Shown piece after piece: positions 45,317 to 57,188 of a stretch of 64,000 bases of DNA. Both the position numbers and the translations under genes were made by a program. The notes beneath the pieces are model-generated. The model saw only the letters and a list, made by a program, of their open reading frames with translations. It was not told the DNA's origin and did no database searches. Source of the stretch: Saccharothrix ecbatanensis (GTDB lineage Bacteria > Actinomycetota > Actinomycetes > Mycobacteriales > Pseudonocardiaceae); assembly GCF_014205015.1 (NCBI RefSeq), contig NZ_JACHMO010000001.1, positions 310,001-374,000 on the forward strand, read 5' to 3'. The first letter of the stretch is position 1. Each line of letters opens with the position of its first letter.

Positions 45317-47221
45317 ATGCGATGGGACGGGCAGAAGGACGGGGCTGACCGGCAGCAGGCTCTGCCGGGGTTGCCGGGGCTGCTGCGCAGCGTACGAACT
45401 CCCGACTTCGCCGACATCGTGTTCCACGAGGTGAACGCCAAGAGCGTGCTGAACAAGGTCCAGGGCGGCGGGCTGCCGTTCGGCTGGACGCTCAACCCGT
45501 ACCGGGGCTGCACGCACGGCTGCACGTACTGCCTGACCGGCGACACGCCCGTGCTGCTCGCCGACGGCCGCACCAAGCCCATCGCCGAACTGACCGTGGG
45601 CGAGGACGTGTTCGGCACGTCCGAGGGCCGGTTCGTGGTCACCCGCGTGCGGGCGCACTGGACGACTGCCAAGCCCGCGTTCCGGGTGACGTTGAGCGAC
45701 GGCACGCAGGTCATCGCGGGCGGCGACCACCGGTTCCTCACCGACGAGGGTTGGAAGCACGTCACGCCCGGCCGTTGCGACGACTTCGAGGAACGCCCGT
45801 TCCTGGTCAAGGGCGCGCAACTGGTCGGGACGGGCCGGTTCGCCGCGCCGCCGACGCAGGGCGAGCAGTACCGCACCGGCTACCTGTGGGGCGTGGTGCG
45901 CGGCGGCCTGCCGACCCACCCGGACGTGATGGCACGGCTGCGCGAGTACACCGGCGGCCGGGTGCCGCGCGAGCAGGACCTGGTCGAGTGGCCGACGACG
46001 CCGGGGGAGGAGTGGTCGAAGGGGTTCCTGGCGGGTCTGTTCGACGCGCGCGGCAGCTCCACCGGCGGGCAGTTGGCGATGTCGAGCGCGGACAGCGCGG
46101 TGTTCGAGGCGGCCGTGCTGGCGTTGACGCGGCTGCGCGTGTCGCACGTGGTCGAGGTGCGCGGGGTGCGGATCGTCGGCGGGCTGGCCGAGCGGCTGCG
46201 ATTCCTGCACCTGGTCGGTCCCGCGATCCCGCGCGGCAACGCGGTCGAGGGCATGGCCGTGCCCGTGACGTCCCGGCTGGCGGTCGTGTCGGTCGAGTCG
46301 CTGGGCGTGACGCGGACGCTGTACGACATCACCACCGGCACCGGCGACTTCGTGGCCAACGGCCTGGTCAGCCACAACTGCTTCGCCCGCAACACGCACA
46401 CGTACCTGGACATGGACGCGGGGCGCGACTTCGACACCCAGGTGGTGGTGAAGGTCAACGCGGTGGAGGTGCTCAAGGCTCAGCTGCGTTCCCGTCGCTG
46501 GCAGCGCGAGCACGTGGCCATGGGCACGAACACCGACCCGTACCAGCGGGCGGAGGGCCGGTACGCGTTGATGCCGGGCATCATCCGGGCGCTGGCGGAC
46601 TCCGGCACGCCGTTCTCGATCCTCACCAAGGGCACCGTGCTGGCCCGCGACCTCCCGCTGCTGGCGGAGGCGGCGTCGTCCGTGTCGGTGGGCATCGGGG
46701 TGTCGCTCGCGTTGCTGGACCGGGACCTGCAAGCGGGTCTGGAACCGGGCACGCCGACTCCTCAGGCGCGGCTTGACCTGGTGCGCCGGGTCCGTGACGC
46801 GGGGCTGCCGTGCGGGGTGTTCGTCGCGCCGGTGCTGCCCCGGCTGACCGACTCGGACGAGCAGTTGGACGAGCTGCTGGCGTCCATCGCGGCGGCGGGT
46901 GCGACGGGCGTGACCGTGTTGCCGCTGCACTTGAGGCCGGGTGCGCGGGAGTGGTTCGCCCGGTGGCTGGTGCGGGAGCGGCCGGACCTGGCCGACGACT
47001 ACCGGGAGCTGTACGCGCGCGGGTCCTATGTGGACGCCCGCTACCGCCGCATGCTCACCGCCCGGATCCGGCCACTGCTGGCCAAGCACGGCTTGGACGT
47101 GCGCGCCAAACGTGAGGAGGTGGGCGTGCCGGGTGACGAGGAGGGCCTGTGGCCGGAAGGCAGCCTCCCCGCTTCGACCCCGCCCGCGCCGGTGGTGCGG
47201 GAGCAGTTGACCCTGCTCTGA
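45317..47221 (+). CDS. splB: SplB-like (Rv2578c-type) radical SAM protein containing an intein
   Basis: A 634-residue precursor; the spliced protein would have 351 residues. The extein begins LPGLLRSVRTPDFADI and reaches RGCTHGCTY at residues 63-71, then an intein of 283 residues, then CFARNTHTYLDMD from residue 355. Only after splicing are the cysteines Cys65, Cys69 and Cys355 arranged as CxxxCxxC to hold the [4Fe-4S] cluster of a radical SAM enzyme. The rest (MGTNTDPYQRAEGRY, FSILTKGT, SLALLDRDLQ) matches the SplB/Rv2578c family, related to spore photoproduct lyase; the substrate is not known. ATG 45317 lies 8 bp after a perfect LexA box, consistent with a DNA-damage role. Confidence 0.93.
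   Translation: MRWDGQKDGADRQQALPGLPGLLRSVRTPDFADIVFHEVNAKSVLNKVQGGGLPFGWTLNPYRGCTHGCTYCLTGDTPVLLADGRTKPIAELTVGEDVFGTSEGRFVVTRVRAHWTTAKPAFRVTLSDGTQVIAGGDHRFLTDEGWKHVTPGRCDDFEERPFLVKGAQLVGTGRFAAPPTQGEQYRTGYLWGVVRGGLPTHPDVMARLREYTGGRVPREQDLVEWPTTPGEEWSKGFLAGLFDARGSSTGGQLAMSSADSAVFEAAVLALTRLRVSHVVEVRGVRIVGGLAERLRFLHLVGPAIPRGNAVEGMAVPVTSRLAVVSVESLGVTRTLYDITTGTGDFVANGLVSHNCFARNTHTYLDMDAGRDFDTQVVVKVNAVEVLKAQLRSRRWQREHVAMGTNTDPYQRAEGRYALMPGIIRALADSGTPFSILTKGTVLARDLPLLAEAASSVSVGIGVSLALLDRDLQAGLEPGTPTPQARLDLVRRVRDAGLPCGVFVAPVLPRLTDSDEQLDELLASIAAAGATGVTVLPLHLRPGAREWFARWLVRERPDLADDYRELYARGSYVDARYRRMLTARIRPLLAKHGLDVRAKREEVGVPGDEEGLWPEGSLPASTPPAPVVREQLTLL
45530..46378 (+). other. Intein (283 residues) with degenerate LAGLIDADG endonuclease domain
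   Basis: The intein starts with Cys (block A, CLTGDTPVLLADG), has block B around AGGDHRFLTDEGW with its His, block F (TLYDITTGTGDFVANGLVSHN) and ends His-Asn before Cys+1, so the splicing residues are complete. The middle (about residues 110-235) resembles a LAGLIDADG homing endonuclease. The second motif FLAGLFDARGSS keeps its Asp, but the first (GYLWGVVRGG) has no acidic residue, so the nuclease is probably dead. The extein residue at -3 is an iron-sulfur Cys, as in the Pyrococcus MoaA intein. Confidence 0.92.
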
Positions 47222-47263
47222 TCGCGGTGGACGGTCCCGCCCGGCGGCGCTACGTTGCGGCGG

Positions 47264-47851
47264 GTGCCGACTTTCGAGGACATCACCCGACACCACGACC
47301 CCGATCCGTCCGAGAACCCGTGGGTCCTCGGGCCGCCCGCCCCCGAGACGATCCAGATCGTGCCGTACGACCCTCGGTGGCCCGGTCGCTACGAGACTCT
47401 GGCGGCGGCGATTCGCACGGCGCTCGGTGACGCGGTCGTCGACGTCGAGCACGTCGGATCGACCTCCGTGGAGGGGTTGGCCGCCAAGGACGTCATCGAC
47501 ATCAACCTCACGGTCGCCGACCCCCGGGACGAAGACCGGTACGTCCCCGCGCTCGAACGCGTCGGCTACGTGCTCACGGTCCGGGAGCCGTCGTTCCACG
47601 AGCACCGGTGCCTGCGGCTCGCCGAGCCCCGGGTGAACCTGCACGTGTACGGCCCGGACAGCCCCGAGACCATCCGGACCCGCATGTTCCGCGACTGGCT
47701 GCGTGCCCATCCCGAGGACCGCGAGCTGTACGAGCGGGCGAAGCGGGCGGCGGTGCCCGGTGGCGGGCACGTCATGGACTACAACGCGCGCAAGGAGGCC
47801 GTGATCCGCGAGATCTACGACCGGCTGTTCCGTGCCGCCGGAATGCTGTAG
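47264..47851 (+). CDS. GrpB family protein (nucleotidyltransferase-like)
   Basis: A 195-residue GrpB/UPF0157 protein. Family marks are IVPYDPRWPGRYE, VEHVGSTSVEGLAAKDVIDI (nucleotidyltransferase-like acidic strand), HRCLRL and YNARKEAVIREIYDRL. A predicted but unproven nucleotidyltransferase. GTG 47264 is chosen: TACGTT lies 7 bp before it with no ribosome-binding site, the pattern of a leaderless actinobacterial mRNA. A TTG three codons earlier is possible. Confidence 0.88.
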   Translation: MPTFEDITRHHDPDPSENPWVLGPPAPETIQIVPYDPRWPGRYETLAAAIRTALGDAVVDVEHVGSTSVEGLAAKDVIDINLTVADPRDEDRYVPALERVGYVLTVREPSFHEHRCLRLAEPRVNLHVYGPDSPETIRTRMFRDWLRAHPEDRELYERAKRAAVPGGGHVMDYNARKEAVIREIYDRLFRAAGML

Positions 47852-47870
47852 ACGCTCAGCGTACCTCGTA

Positions 47871-47885
47871 CCGTATGCTGTACGG
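47871..47885. promoter_or_regulatory. Palindrome CCGTATGCTGTACGG before the NTF2-like gene
   Basis: Perfect 5-bp arms with a 5-base centre, ending 1 bp before the ATG, with a second CGTAC just upstream. It contains a TATGCT-like -10 sequence, so it could be both promoter and operator of a nearly leaderless gene. Confidence 0.35.
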
Positions 47886-47886
47886 C

Positions 47887-48282
47887 ATGAGTGTTGAAAG
47901 TGTTGCGGGGTTCGTGCCGACCGACGAAGACGTGGCGAGCGTGCTCGCGTGGTTCGAGAAGTGGGACGCCCTGGCTATGGCCAAGGACGTCGAGGCGATG
48001 GCCGGGATGGCGTTGTTCCCGGTCAACGCGGTGACCGACGGGGCGGCGCAGTCGTGGGAACGGGCGCGGTTCGTCAACGACATGGCGGCGACCCTCGGTG
48101 AGGGCGACGTGCGGATGGAGTCGGTCCGCACGCCGCACTTCGTCAACGCGAACCTGGTGTTCGTGATCACCGACGCGACCATCACGGTCGGCGAGTTCTC
48201 GCAGGTCATGCGGTACGGCGACCTGTTGGTGAAGACCGACGGCCAGTGGTTGTTCCAGACGATGGTCCAGGGCGGCTGGTAG
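47887..48282 (+). CDS. SnoaL/NTF2-like protein
   Basis: A 131-residue single-domain protein of the NTF2-like cone fold, with the N-terminal helix VASVLAWFEKWDALAMAKDVEAMAGMALFPV and the C-terminal hairpin VMRYGDLLVKTDGQWLFQTMVQGGW. Such proteins may be enzymes or ligand binders; no catalytic signature is clear. ATG 47887 is preferred over a longer reading that would overlap the GrpB gene. A long palindrome follows it and precedes tetR. Confidence 0.8.
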   Translation: MSVESVAGFVPTDEDVASVLAWFEKWDALAMAKDVEAMAGMALFPVNAVTDGAAQSWERARFVNDMAATLGEGDVRMESVRTPHFVNANLVFVITDATITVGEFSQVMRYGDLLVKTDGQWLFQTMVQGGW

Positions 48283-48295
48283 CCGGGCGCGTCAG

Positions 48296-48339
48296 CCGGG
48301 CAACTAACAATCAGTCTTGACTGTTTGTTAGTTGCCCGG
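48296..48339. promoter_or_regulatory. 44-bp near-perfect palindrome: tetR operator and hairpin
   Basis: Two 21-bp arms (48296-48316 and 48319-48339) with a TT centre match at 20 of 21 positions; the core is CAACTAACAA / TTGTTAGTTG. It ends 13 bp before the TetR start and contains TTGACT (48317-48322), a possible -35 with AACACT (48340-48345) as a weak -10. It is probably the autoregulatory operator and may also end transcription of the upstream gene. Confidence 0.75.
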
Positions 48340-48352
48340 AACACTCGGTCTC

Positions 48353-48952
48353 ATGGCCACCGACACCACGCCGAGGGAGACCAGGCGCCAGGCCGACCGC
48401 AGTCGGGAGACCCGGCGCAAGCTCATGGAGGCGACCGTCGAGTGCCTGGTCGAGCACGGCTGGGCGGGCACGACGACCACCGTCGTCGCCGAGCGCGCGG
48501 GCGTGTCCCGGGGCGCCCAGCTGCACCACTTCCGCACCCGCGGCGAGTTGGTCGCGGCGGCGGTGGAGCACCTGGGCGTCGAGAGCGTCCTGCACCTCAA
48601 GGAACGTGCGCGGCAGGTCAACGGGAGCACGGTCGCGGTGGTCGAGCTGATCGCCGACTACTACGCCAGCGACCTGTTCACCGCCGCCCTCGAACTGTGG
48701 GTGGCCGCGCGCACCGATCCCGAACTCAAGACCGTGGTGGTGCCGCTGGAGGTCCGGCTGGGCCGTGAGACGCACCGCCTGGCCGTCGAACTGCTGAACG
48801 CCGACGAGTCCAAGCCGGGCGTCCGCGAAGCCGTGCAGATCACGCTCGACCTGGTGCGCGGCCTGGCCCTGGCCAACCAGCTCACCGACGACGGCAAGCG
48901 GCGCAAGCGGATCATCGGGCACTGGGCGCGGATGCTGGAGGATTCGCTGTGA
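48353..48952 (+). CDS. TetR-family transcriptional regulator
   Basis: A 199-residue repressor-type protein. The helix-turn-helix is at about 20-65 ([37 protein letters not shown]), followed by an all-helical ligand domain. ATG 48353 directly follows the 44-bp palindrome; an earlier codon would be inside it. The stop overlaps the next gene (GTGA), making it the first gene of an eight-gene catabolic operon that it presumably controls. The inducer is likely an acyl-CoA or terpenoid intermediate. Confidence 0.9.
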   Translation: MATDTTPRETRRQADRSRETRRKLMEATVECLVEHGWAGTTTTVVAERAGVSRGAQLHHFRTRGELVAAAVEHLGVESVLHLKERARQVNGSTVAVVELIADYYASDLFTAALELWVAARTDPELKTVVVPLEVRLGRETHRLAVELLNADESKPGVREAVQITLDLVRGLALANQLTDDGKRRKRIIGHWARMLEDSL

Positions 48953-49698
48953 TCAACGAGGTCCTGATCGACCTGCGCGTCGAGGGCGAGGTGTTGGACG
49001 CCCTCGTCGCACCGCTGGACGACTGGTCGGTCCCCACCCCCGCGCCGGGCTGGACGATCGCCAACCAGATCAGTCACCTGCACTGGACCGACCGGATCGC
49101 CGGGCTGGCCGCACGCGATCCGGAGGCGTTCGCCCAAGCGCTGAAGCAGGCCACGCCGGACATGGTGGACGAGGGCGCCCACGAGCCGGTCACCCTCGAC
49201 CAGTGGCGGAAGGGCCGGATCGGGTTGGCCGACGCGCTGCTCGCCGTGCCGCCGGGCGTGAAGGTGCCGTGGTTCGGCCCGCCGATGAGCGCCGCGTCGA
49301 TGGCCACCGCCCGGCTGATGGAGACCTGGGCGCACGGCCAGGACGTGGCCGACGCGCTCGGCGTCACCCGTGAGCCGACCAACCGGCTCAAGCACGTCGC
49401 GCACATCGCGGTCCGCGCGTTCGGCTACGCGTTCGTGGTCAACGGCCTGCCGGCGCCGCAGGTCCCGCTCCGGGTGGAACTGCTCGGGCCGGAGGGCGAC
49501 CTGTGGACGTGGGGCCCGGCGGACGCCGATGACCGGATCACCGGGCCGGCGCTGGACTTCTGCCTGCTGGCGACCCGGCGCAGGCACCGCGACGACCTCG
49601 CCGTCACGGCCGTCGGCGACAACGCCGAGGCGTGGCTGCCCATCGCGCAGGCGTTCGCCGGCCCGCCCGGTCCCGGTCGGGAGAAGGGGCAGCCGTGA
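48949..49698 (+). CDS. TIGR03084 family (DinB-like) metal-binding protein
   Basis: A 249-residue protein with a DinB-like N-terminal bundle. [23 protein letters not shown] provides the first His pair, and [21 protein letters not shown] the later His. The C-terminal SCP2-like half has [21 protein letters not shown] and [26 protein letters not shown]03084 proteins are actinobacterial, probably metal-dependent and possibly thiol-linked. GTG 48949 overlaps the tetR stop. Its place in the operon suggests an unsuspected step in the same catabolic route. Confidence 0.85.
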   Translation: MINEVLIDLRVEGEVLDALVAPLDDWSVPTPAPGWTIANQISHLHWTDRIAGLAARDPEAFAQALKQATPDMVDEGAHEPVTLDQWRKGRIGLADALLAVPPGVKVPWFGPPMSAASMATARLMETWAHGQDVADALGVTREPTNRLKHVAHIAVRAFGYAFVVNGLPAPQVPLRVELLGPEGDLWTWGPADADDRITGPALDFCLLATRRRHRDDLAVTAVGDNAEAWLPIAQAFAGPPGPGREKGQP

Positions 49699-50936
49699 TC
49701 CGGATCGGCAACGCCTCGGGCTTCTACGGCGACCGGTTCTCCGCCGTCCGCGAGATGCTGGACGGCGGCGACCTGGACGTGCTCACCGGCGACTACCTGG
49801 CCGAGCTGACCATGCTCATCCTGGGCCGCGACCGGATGAAGGACCCGAACCTCGGCTACGCCCGCACGTTCCTGCGCCAGCTCGAAGAGAGCCTGGCCAC
49901 CGCGCTCGAACGCGGCGTCAAGATCGTCTCCAACGCCGGCGGGCTGAACCCGGAGGGCCTGGCCGAGGCGGTCGACAAGCTCGGCCTCGGCGCGAAGGTC
50001 GCCTACGTGACCGGCGACGACCTGCGCGAACAGTTCCCGGAGGCGTTGACCGCCAACGCCTACCTTGGCGCGTGGGGCATCGCCGAATGCCTGAACGCCG
50101 GGGCGGACGTCGTGGTCACCGGCCGCGTCACCGACGCGTCGCTGGTCGTCGGACCGGCCGCGGCGCACTTCGGCTGGGGTCGCGAGGAGTGGGACGCGCT
50201 GGCGGGCGCGACCGTCGCCGGGCACGTGCTGGAGTGCGGCACGCAGGCCACCGGCGGCAACTACTCGTTCTTCACCGCGATCGACGCGACCCGGCCCGGT
50301 TTCCCCATCGCGGAGATCGAGGCGGACGGGTCCTCGGTCATCACCAAGCACGACGGCACGGGCGGCGCGGTCACCGTGGACACCGTCACCGCGCAGCTGC
50401 TCTACGAGATCGGGACGCCCGCCTACCCCGGCCCGGACGTGGTCAGCCACTTCGACACCATCCGGCTGGACCCGCACGACCGGGGCGTCCGCATCTCCGG
50501 GGTGAAGGGCTCGCCGCCGCCGGACACGCTCAAGGTCTGCCTCAACACCCTGGGCGGGTTCCGCAACTCCACCACGTTCGTGCTCACCGGGCTGGACGTC
50601 GAGGCCAAGGCGAACCTGGTCCGGCACCAGCTGGAAGCCGCCATCGGTCCCGAGGGTCTGACGTGGACTTTGGCGCGCACCGAACACGCCGATGCGGACA
50701 CGGAGGAGACGGCGAGCGCGCTGCTGCACGTGACCGTGAAGACAGCGGATCCCAAGCGGGCCAAGGCGTTCTCGCGGGCGGGCATCGAGTTGGCGTTGGG
50801 CTCGTACCCCGGTTTCCACGTCACCGCGCCGCCCGGTGACGGCACGCCGTTCGGCGTCTACAAGGCCGCGTACGTGCCTCGGGCGTCTGTGCGGCACCAG
50901 GCCGTTCTGCCGGACGGGAAGGTGGTCGAGGTATGA
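49695..50936 (+). CDS. atuA: AtuA family protein (acyclic terpene utilisation, DUF1446)
   Basis: A 413-residue protein with the AtuA signature from the start: [39 protein letters not shown] and [21 protein letters not shown]. AtuA is needed for growth on citronellol/geraniol in Pseudomonas, but its reaction is not established. GTG 49695 overlaps the upstream stop. The next gene encodes the small AtuA-like domain that is often fused to it. Confidence 0.88.
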   Translation: MIRIGNASGFYGDRFSAVREMLDGGDLDVLTGDYLAELTMLILGRDRMKDPNLGYARTFLRQLEESLATALERGVKIVSNAGGLNPEGLAEAVDKLGLGAKVAYVTGDDLREQFPEALTANAYLGAWGIAECLNAGADVVVTGRVTDASLVVGPAAAHFGWGREEWDALAGATVAGHVLECGTQATGGNYSFFTAIDATRPGFPIAEIEADGSSVITKHDGTGGAVTVDTVTAQLLYEIGTPAYPGPDVVSHFDTIRLDPHDRGVRISGVKGSPPPDTLKVCLNTLGGFRNSTTFVLTGLDVEAKANLVRHQLEAAIGPEGLTWTLARTEHADADTEETASALLHVTVKTADPKRAKAFSRAGIELALGSYPGFHVTAPPGDGTPFGVYKAAYVPRASVRHQAVLPDGKVVEV

Positions 50937-51253
50937 AGGTGCCACTGGGAACCATCGCGGGCGCGCGTTCCGGCGACAAGGGCGGTGACGCCAACCTCGG
51001 CGTGTGGGTGCGCACTGACGAGCAGTACGAGTGGCTGCGGGCCGAACTGACCGTCGAGCGGCTGAAGGAACTGCTGCCCGAGGCGGGCGACGTCGACCGG
51101 CACGAGCTGCCGAACCTCAAGGCGCTGAACTTCGTGCTGCACGGCCTGCTCGGTGACGGCGTCGCCTCGTCCACCCGCTTCGACCCGCAGGCCAAGGCAC
51201 TGGGGGAGTGGCTGCGGTCCCGCCACGTCGACATCCCGGAGGCGCTGCTGTGA
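50933..51253 (+). CDS. AtuA-like ferredoxin-fold protein
   Basis: A 106-residue protein starting VPLGTIAGARSGDKGGDANLGVW, the hallmark of the AtuA-like C-terminal domain, and containing PNLKALNFVLHGLLGDGVASSTRFDPQ. In many bacteria this domain is fused to AtuA; here it is a separate gene overlapping atuA by 4 bp. Probably a subunit of the same enzyme. Confidence 0.88.
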   Translation: MKVPLGTIAGARSGDKGGDANLGVWVRTDEQYEWLRAELTVERLKELLPEAGDVDRHELPNLKALNFVLHGLLGDGVASSTRFDPQAKALGEWLRSRHVDIPEALL

Positions 51254-51297
51254 ACACGACTGTGAACACGGCTGTAAGCACGGCTGTGAGCACGACG
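51250..51297 (+). repeat. 12-bp tandem repeat (x4) at the acyl-CoA dehydrogenase N-terminus
   Basis: Four consecutive 12-bp units of the form GTGAACACGGCT, in frame, code for V(N/S)T(T/A). Three of the units begin with GTG, giving alternative start codons. Confidence 0.85.
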
Positions 51298-52436
51298 TCC
51301 GAGCTGTTCGAGACACCGGAGCGCCGGGACCTCCGCGCGACCGTGCGGAAGTTCACCGAGCAGGAGGTCGTGCCCCACCTGTCGGACTGGGAACGGGCCG
51401 GTGAGCTGCCCCGCGAGCTGCACCGGACGGCCGCGAAGGTCGGGCTGCTGGGCATCGGCTTCCCGGAGCACGTCGGCGGCGCGGGCGACCTGCTCGACAC
51501 CGTCGTGGTCACCGAGGAGCTGATCCAGGCCGGTGGCTCGTCCGGGCTGGTCGCCGGGCTGCTCACGCACGGCATCGCGTTGCCGCACATCATCGACTCG
51601 GGCAACGAGGACCTGATCGACCGGTTCGTCCGGCCCACGCTGGACGGTGAGCTGATCGGGTCGCTCGGCATCACCGAACCGGGTGGCGGTTCGGACGTCG
51701 CGGCCCTGCGCACCACCGCTCGCCGTGAAGGCGACTACTACCTGGTGAACGGTTCGAAGGCGTTCATCACGTCCGGTGACCGGGCGGACTTCGTCACCAC
51801 GGCGGTCCGCACCGGTGGTCCAGGGTACGGCGGGGTGAGCCTGCTCGTCATCGAGAAGGGCACGCCGGGCTTCACCGTGGACCGCAGGCTGGAGAAGATG
51901 GGCTGGCACTGCTCGGACACCGCCGATCTGTCCTTTGTGGACGTGCCGGTGCCGGTGGCCAACCTGGTCGGCGAGGAGAACGCCGGGTTCGCGTTGGTCA
52001 TGCGCCAGTTCCAGGTGGAGCGGATCTCGTTGGCCGTGCAGGCTTACGCGACGGCCCAGCGCTGCCTCGACCTGACCGTGGCGTACACGAGGGAGCGCGA
52101 GACGTTCGGAAAGCCGCTCATCGCCCGCCAGGTCGTCAGCCACCGGCTGGTGGAGATGGCGCAACGCATCGACCTCGCCCGCACGTACACGCGGGAGGTG
52201 GCGGTGAAGGCGGCGCAAGGGCAGGAAGTCGTGGCCCAGGTGTGTTTTGCGAAGAACGCGGCCGTGGAGGCGTGCTCGTTCGTCGTGGACGCCGCGGTCC
52301 AGCTGCACGGCGGCGCCGGCTACCTGCGTGACGCGGAGGTCGAGCGGCACTACCGGGACGCGCGCATCCTCGGCATCGGGGGCGGCGCGACCGAGGTCAT
52401 GACCGAACTGGCGGCACGGCGATTGGGGTTCACTGT

Positions 52437-52440
<4 letters not shown>
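51250..52440 (+). CDS. Acyl-CoA dehydrogenase
   Basis: A 396-residue flavoprotein oxidising acyl-CoA to enoyl-CoA. Family marks are LGSLGITEPGGGSDVAALRT, SKAFITSGDRADF, ERETFGKPLIARQVVSHRLVEMA and LHGGAGYLRDAEVERHYRDARI. The usual YEGT segment is replaced by GIGGGATEVM, as in branched-chain or citronellyl-type enzymes. The N-terminus is a tandem repeat (VNTTVNTAVSTAVSTT), so more than one GTG could start translation; GTG 51250 overlaps the upstream stop. It is one of two dehydrogenases in the operon. Confidence 0.93.
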
Positions 52441-54032
<1,592 letters not shown>

Positions 54033-54039
54033 GGACGCG

Positions 54040-54122
54040 ATGATCCGCGAGCTGTGGGCCGGAAGTCGGAACGAGGCCGGGCGCCGGGTGGTCCCCGGGC
54101 GCTCGGCTGGGGTGAGGACGCG

Positions 54123-54126
<4 letters not shown>
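54040..54126 (+). CDS. Possible 28-codon leader peptide between the carboxylase genes
   Basis: ATG 54040 opens a 28-codon frame beginning MIRELWAGSR, rich in Arg and Gly, that ends TGA overlapping the ATG of the biotin subunit (ATGA). The start region TGAGGACGCGATGATCCGC (54030-54048) is repeated exactly at 54113-54131, followed by [G/A]AGCTGT. The small frame thus looks like a duplicated copy of the true start. It may act as a coupling leader or be a passive scar of duplication. There is no homology to judge by. Confidence 0.45.
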
Positions 54127-56023
<1,897 letters not shown>

Positions 56024-56027
<4 letters not shown>

Positions 56028-57187
56028 CGATCAACTTCACCGAGAGCGAGGAGCGGCGTGCCCTGCGCAAGGCCGTCTCCGACATGGCCCGCAAGTACGG
56101 CCACCAGTACTTCACCGCCAAGGCGCGGGCGGGGGAGAAGACCGACGAGCTGTGGGCCGAGGCGGGCAAGCTCGGCTACCTCGGCGTGGCCGTGCCCGAG
56201 GAGTACGGCGGCGGTGGCGGCGGCATCGGCGACCTGGCCGCCGTGTGCGAGGAGTTGTCCGCGGCCGGCTGCCCGCTGCTGCTGACGGTCGTCTCGCCCG
56301 CCATCTGCGCCACCGTCATCGCCCGGTTCGGCACGGCCGAGCAGAAGCAGCGGTGGCTGCCCGGGTTCGCCGACGGCACCACCAAGATGGCGTTCGCCAT
56401 CACCGAGCCGGACGCGGGCTCCAACTCGCACAAGCTCACCACCGCCATCCACCGCGACGGCGACGAGTGGGTCCTCAACGGCGGCAAGTACTACATCTCC
56501 GGCGTCGACGAGGCGGAGGCCGTGCTCGTGGTCGCACGCCATGTCGACGCCACGGGCCAACGGCTGCTGCCGTCGCTGATGATCGTGCCCACGAACGCGC
56601 CCGGCTTCACCTATCAGCACATCCCGATGGAGGTGCTGTCGCCCGAGAAGCAGTTCACCTGCTTCTTCGACGACGTGCGGCTGCCGCTGGACGCGTTGGT
56701 GGGCACCGAGGACGCCGGTCTGGCCCAGCTGTTCGCCGGCCTGAACCCGGAACGGATCATGGCTGCGTCGCTCGCCACCGGTATGGCCCGCCGCGCACTC
56801 GACCAGGCGAGCGAGTACGCCCGCACCAGGGCCGTCTGGGACACGCCGATCGGCGCGCACCAGGGCATCGCGCACCCGTTGGCGCAGTGTGCGATCCAGG
56901 TCGAGTTGGCGAGGCTGATGACCCAGAAGGCCGCGGCTCTCTACGACGCTGGGGAGGACCGGGCTGCTGGGGAGGCGGCCAACATGGCCAAGTACGCGGC
57001 GGGGGAAGCGGTGGCGGGAGCGGTGGACCAGGCCATCCAGGTCCACGGTGGCAACGGGCTGTCGTCCGAGTACGGACTGGGCGCCCTGCTGGCCGCGTCC
57101 CGGTTGTCCCGAATCGCCCCGGTCAGCCGGGAAATGATCCTGAACTTTGTGGCGCAGCACACGCTGAAGTTGCCGCGCTCGTATTAG
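56024..57187 (+). CDS. Acyl-CoA dehydrogenase
   Basis: A 387-residue flavoprotein, the last gene of the operon. Family marks are FAITEPDAGSNSHKL, NGGKYYISGVDEAEAVL, ARTRAVWDTPIGAHQGIAHPLAQ and IQVHGGNGLSSEYGLG. It differs clearly from the first dehydrogenase, so the two may act on successive or different-length substrates. ATG 56024 overlaps the carboxylase stop. It is convergent with the regulator gene, 1 bp apart. Confidence 0.93.
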
Positions 57188-57188
57188 G

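Noticed and set aside
44003..47770. 1255-codon minus-strand frame through the radical SAM gene
   Set aside because: Only its last part (about 44372-44623) is real coding sequence, the N-terminal half of nadR; the rest is antisense to splB and pnuC-frame shadow.
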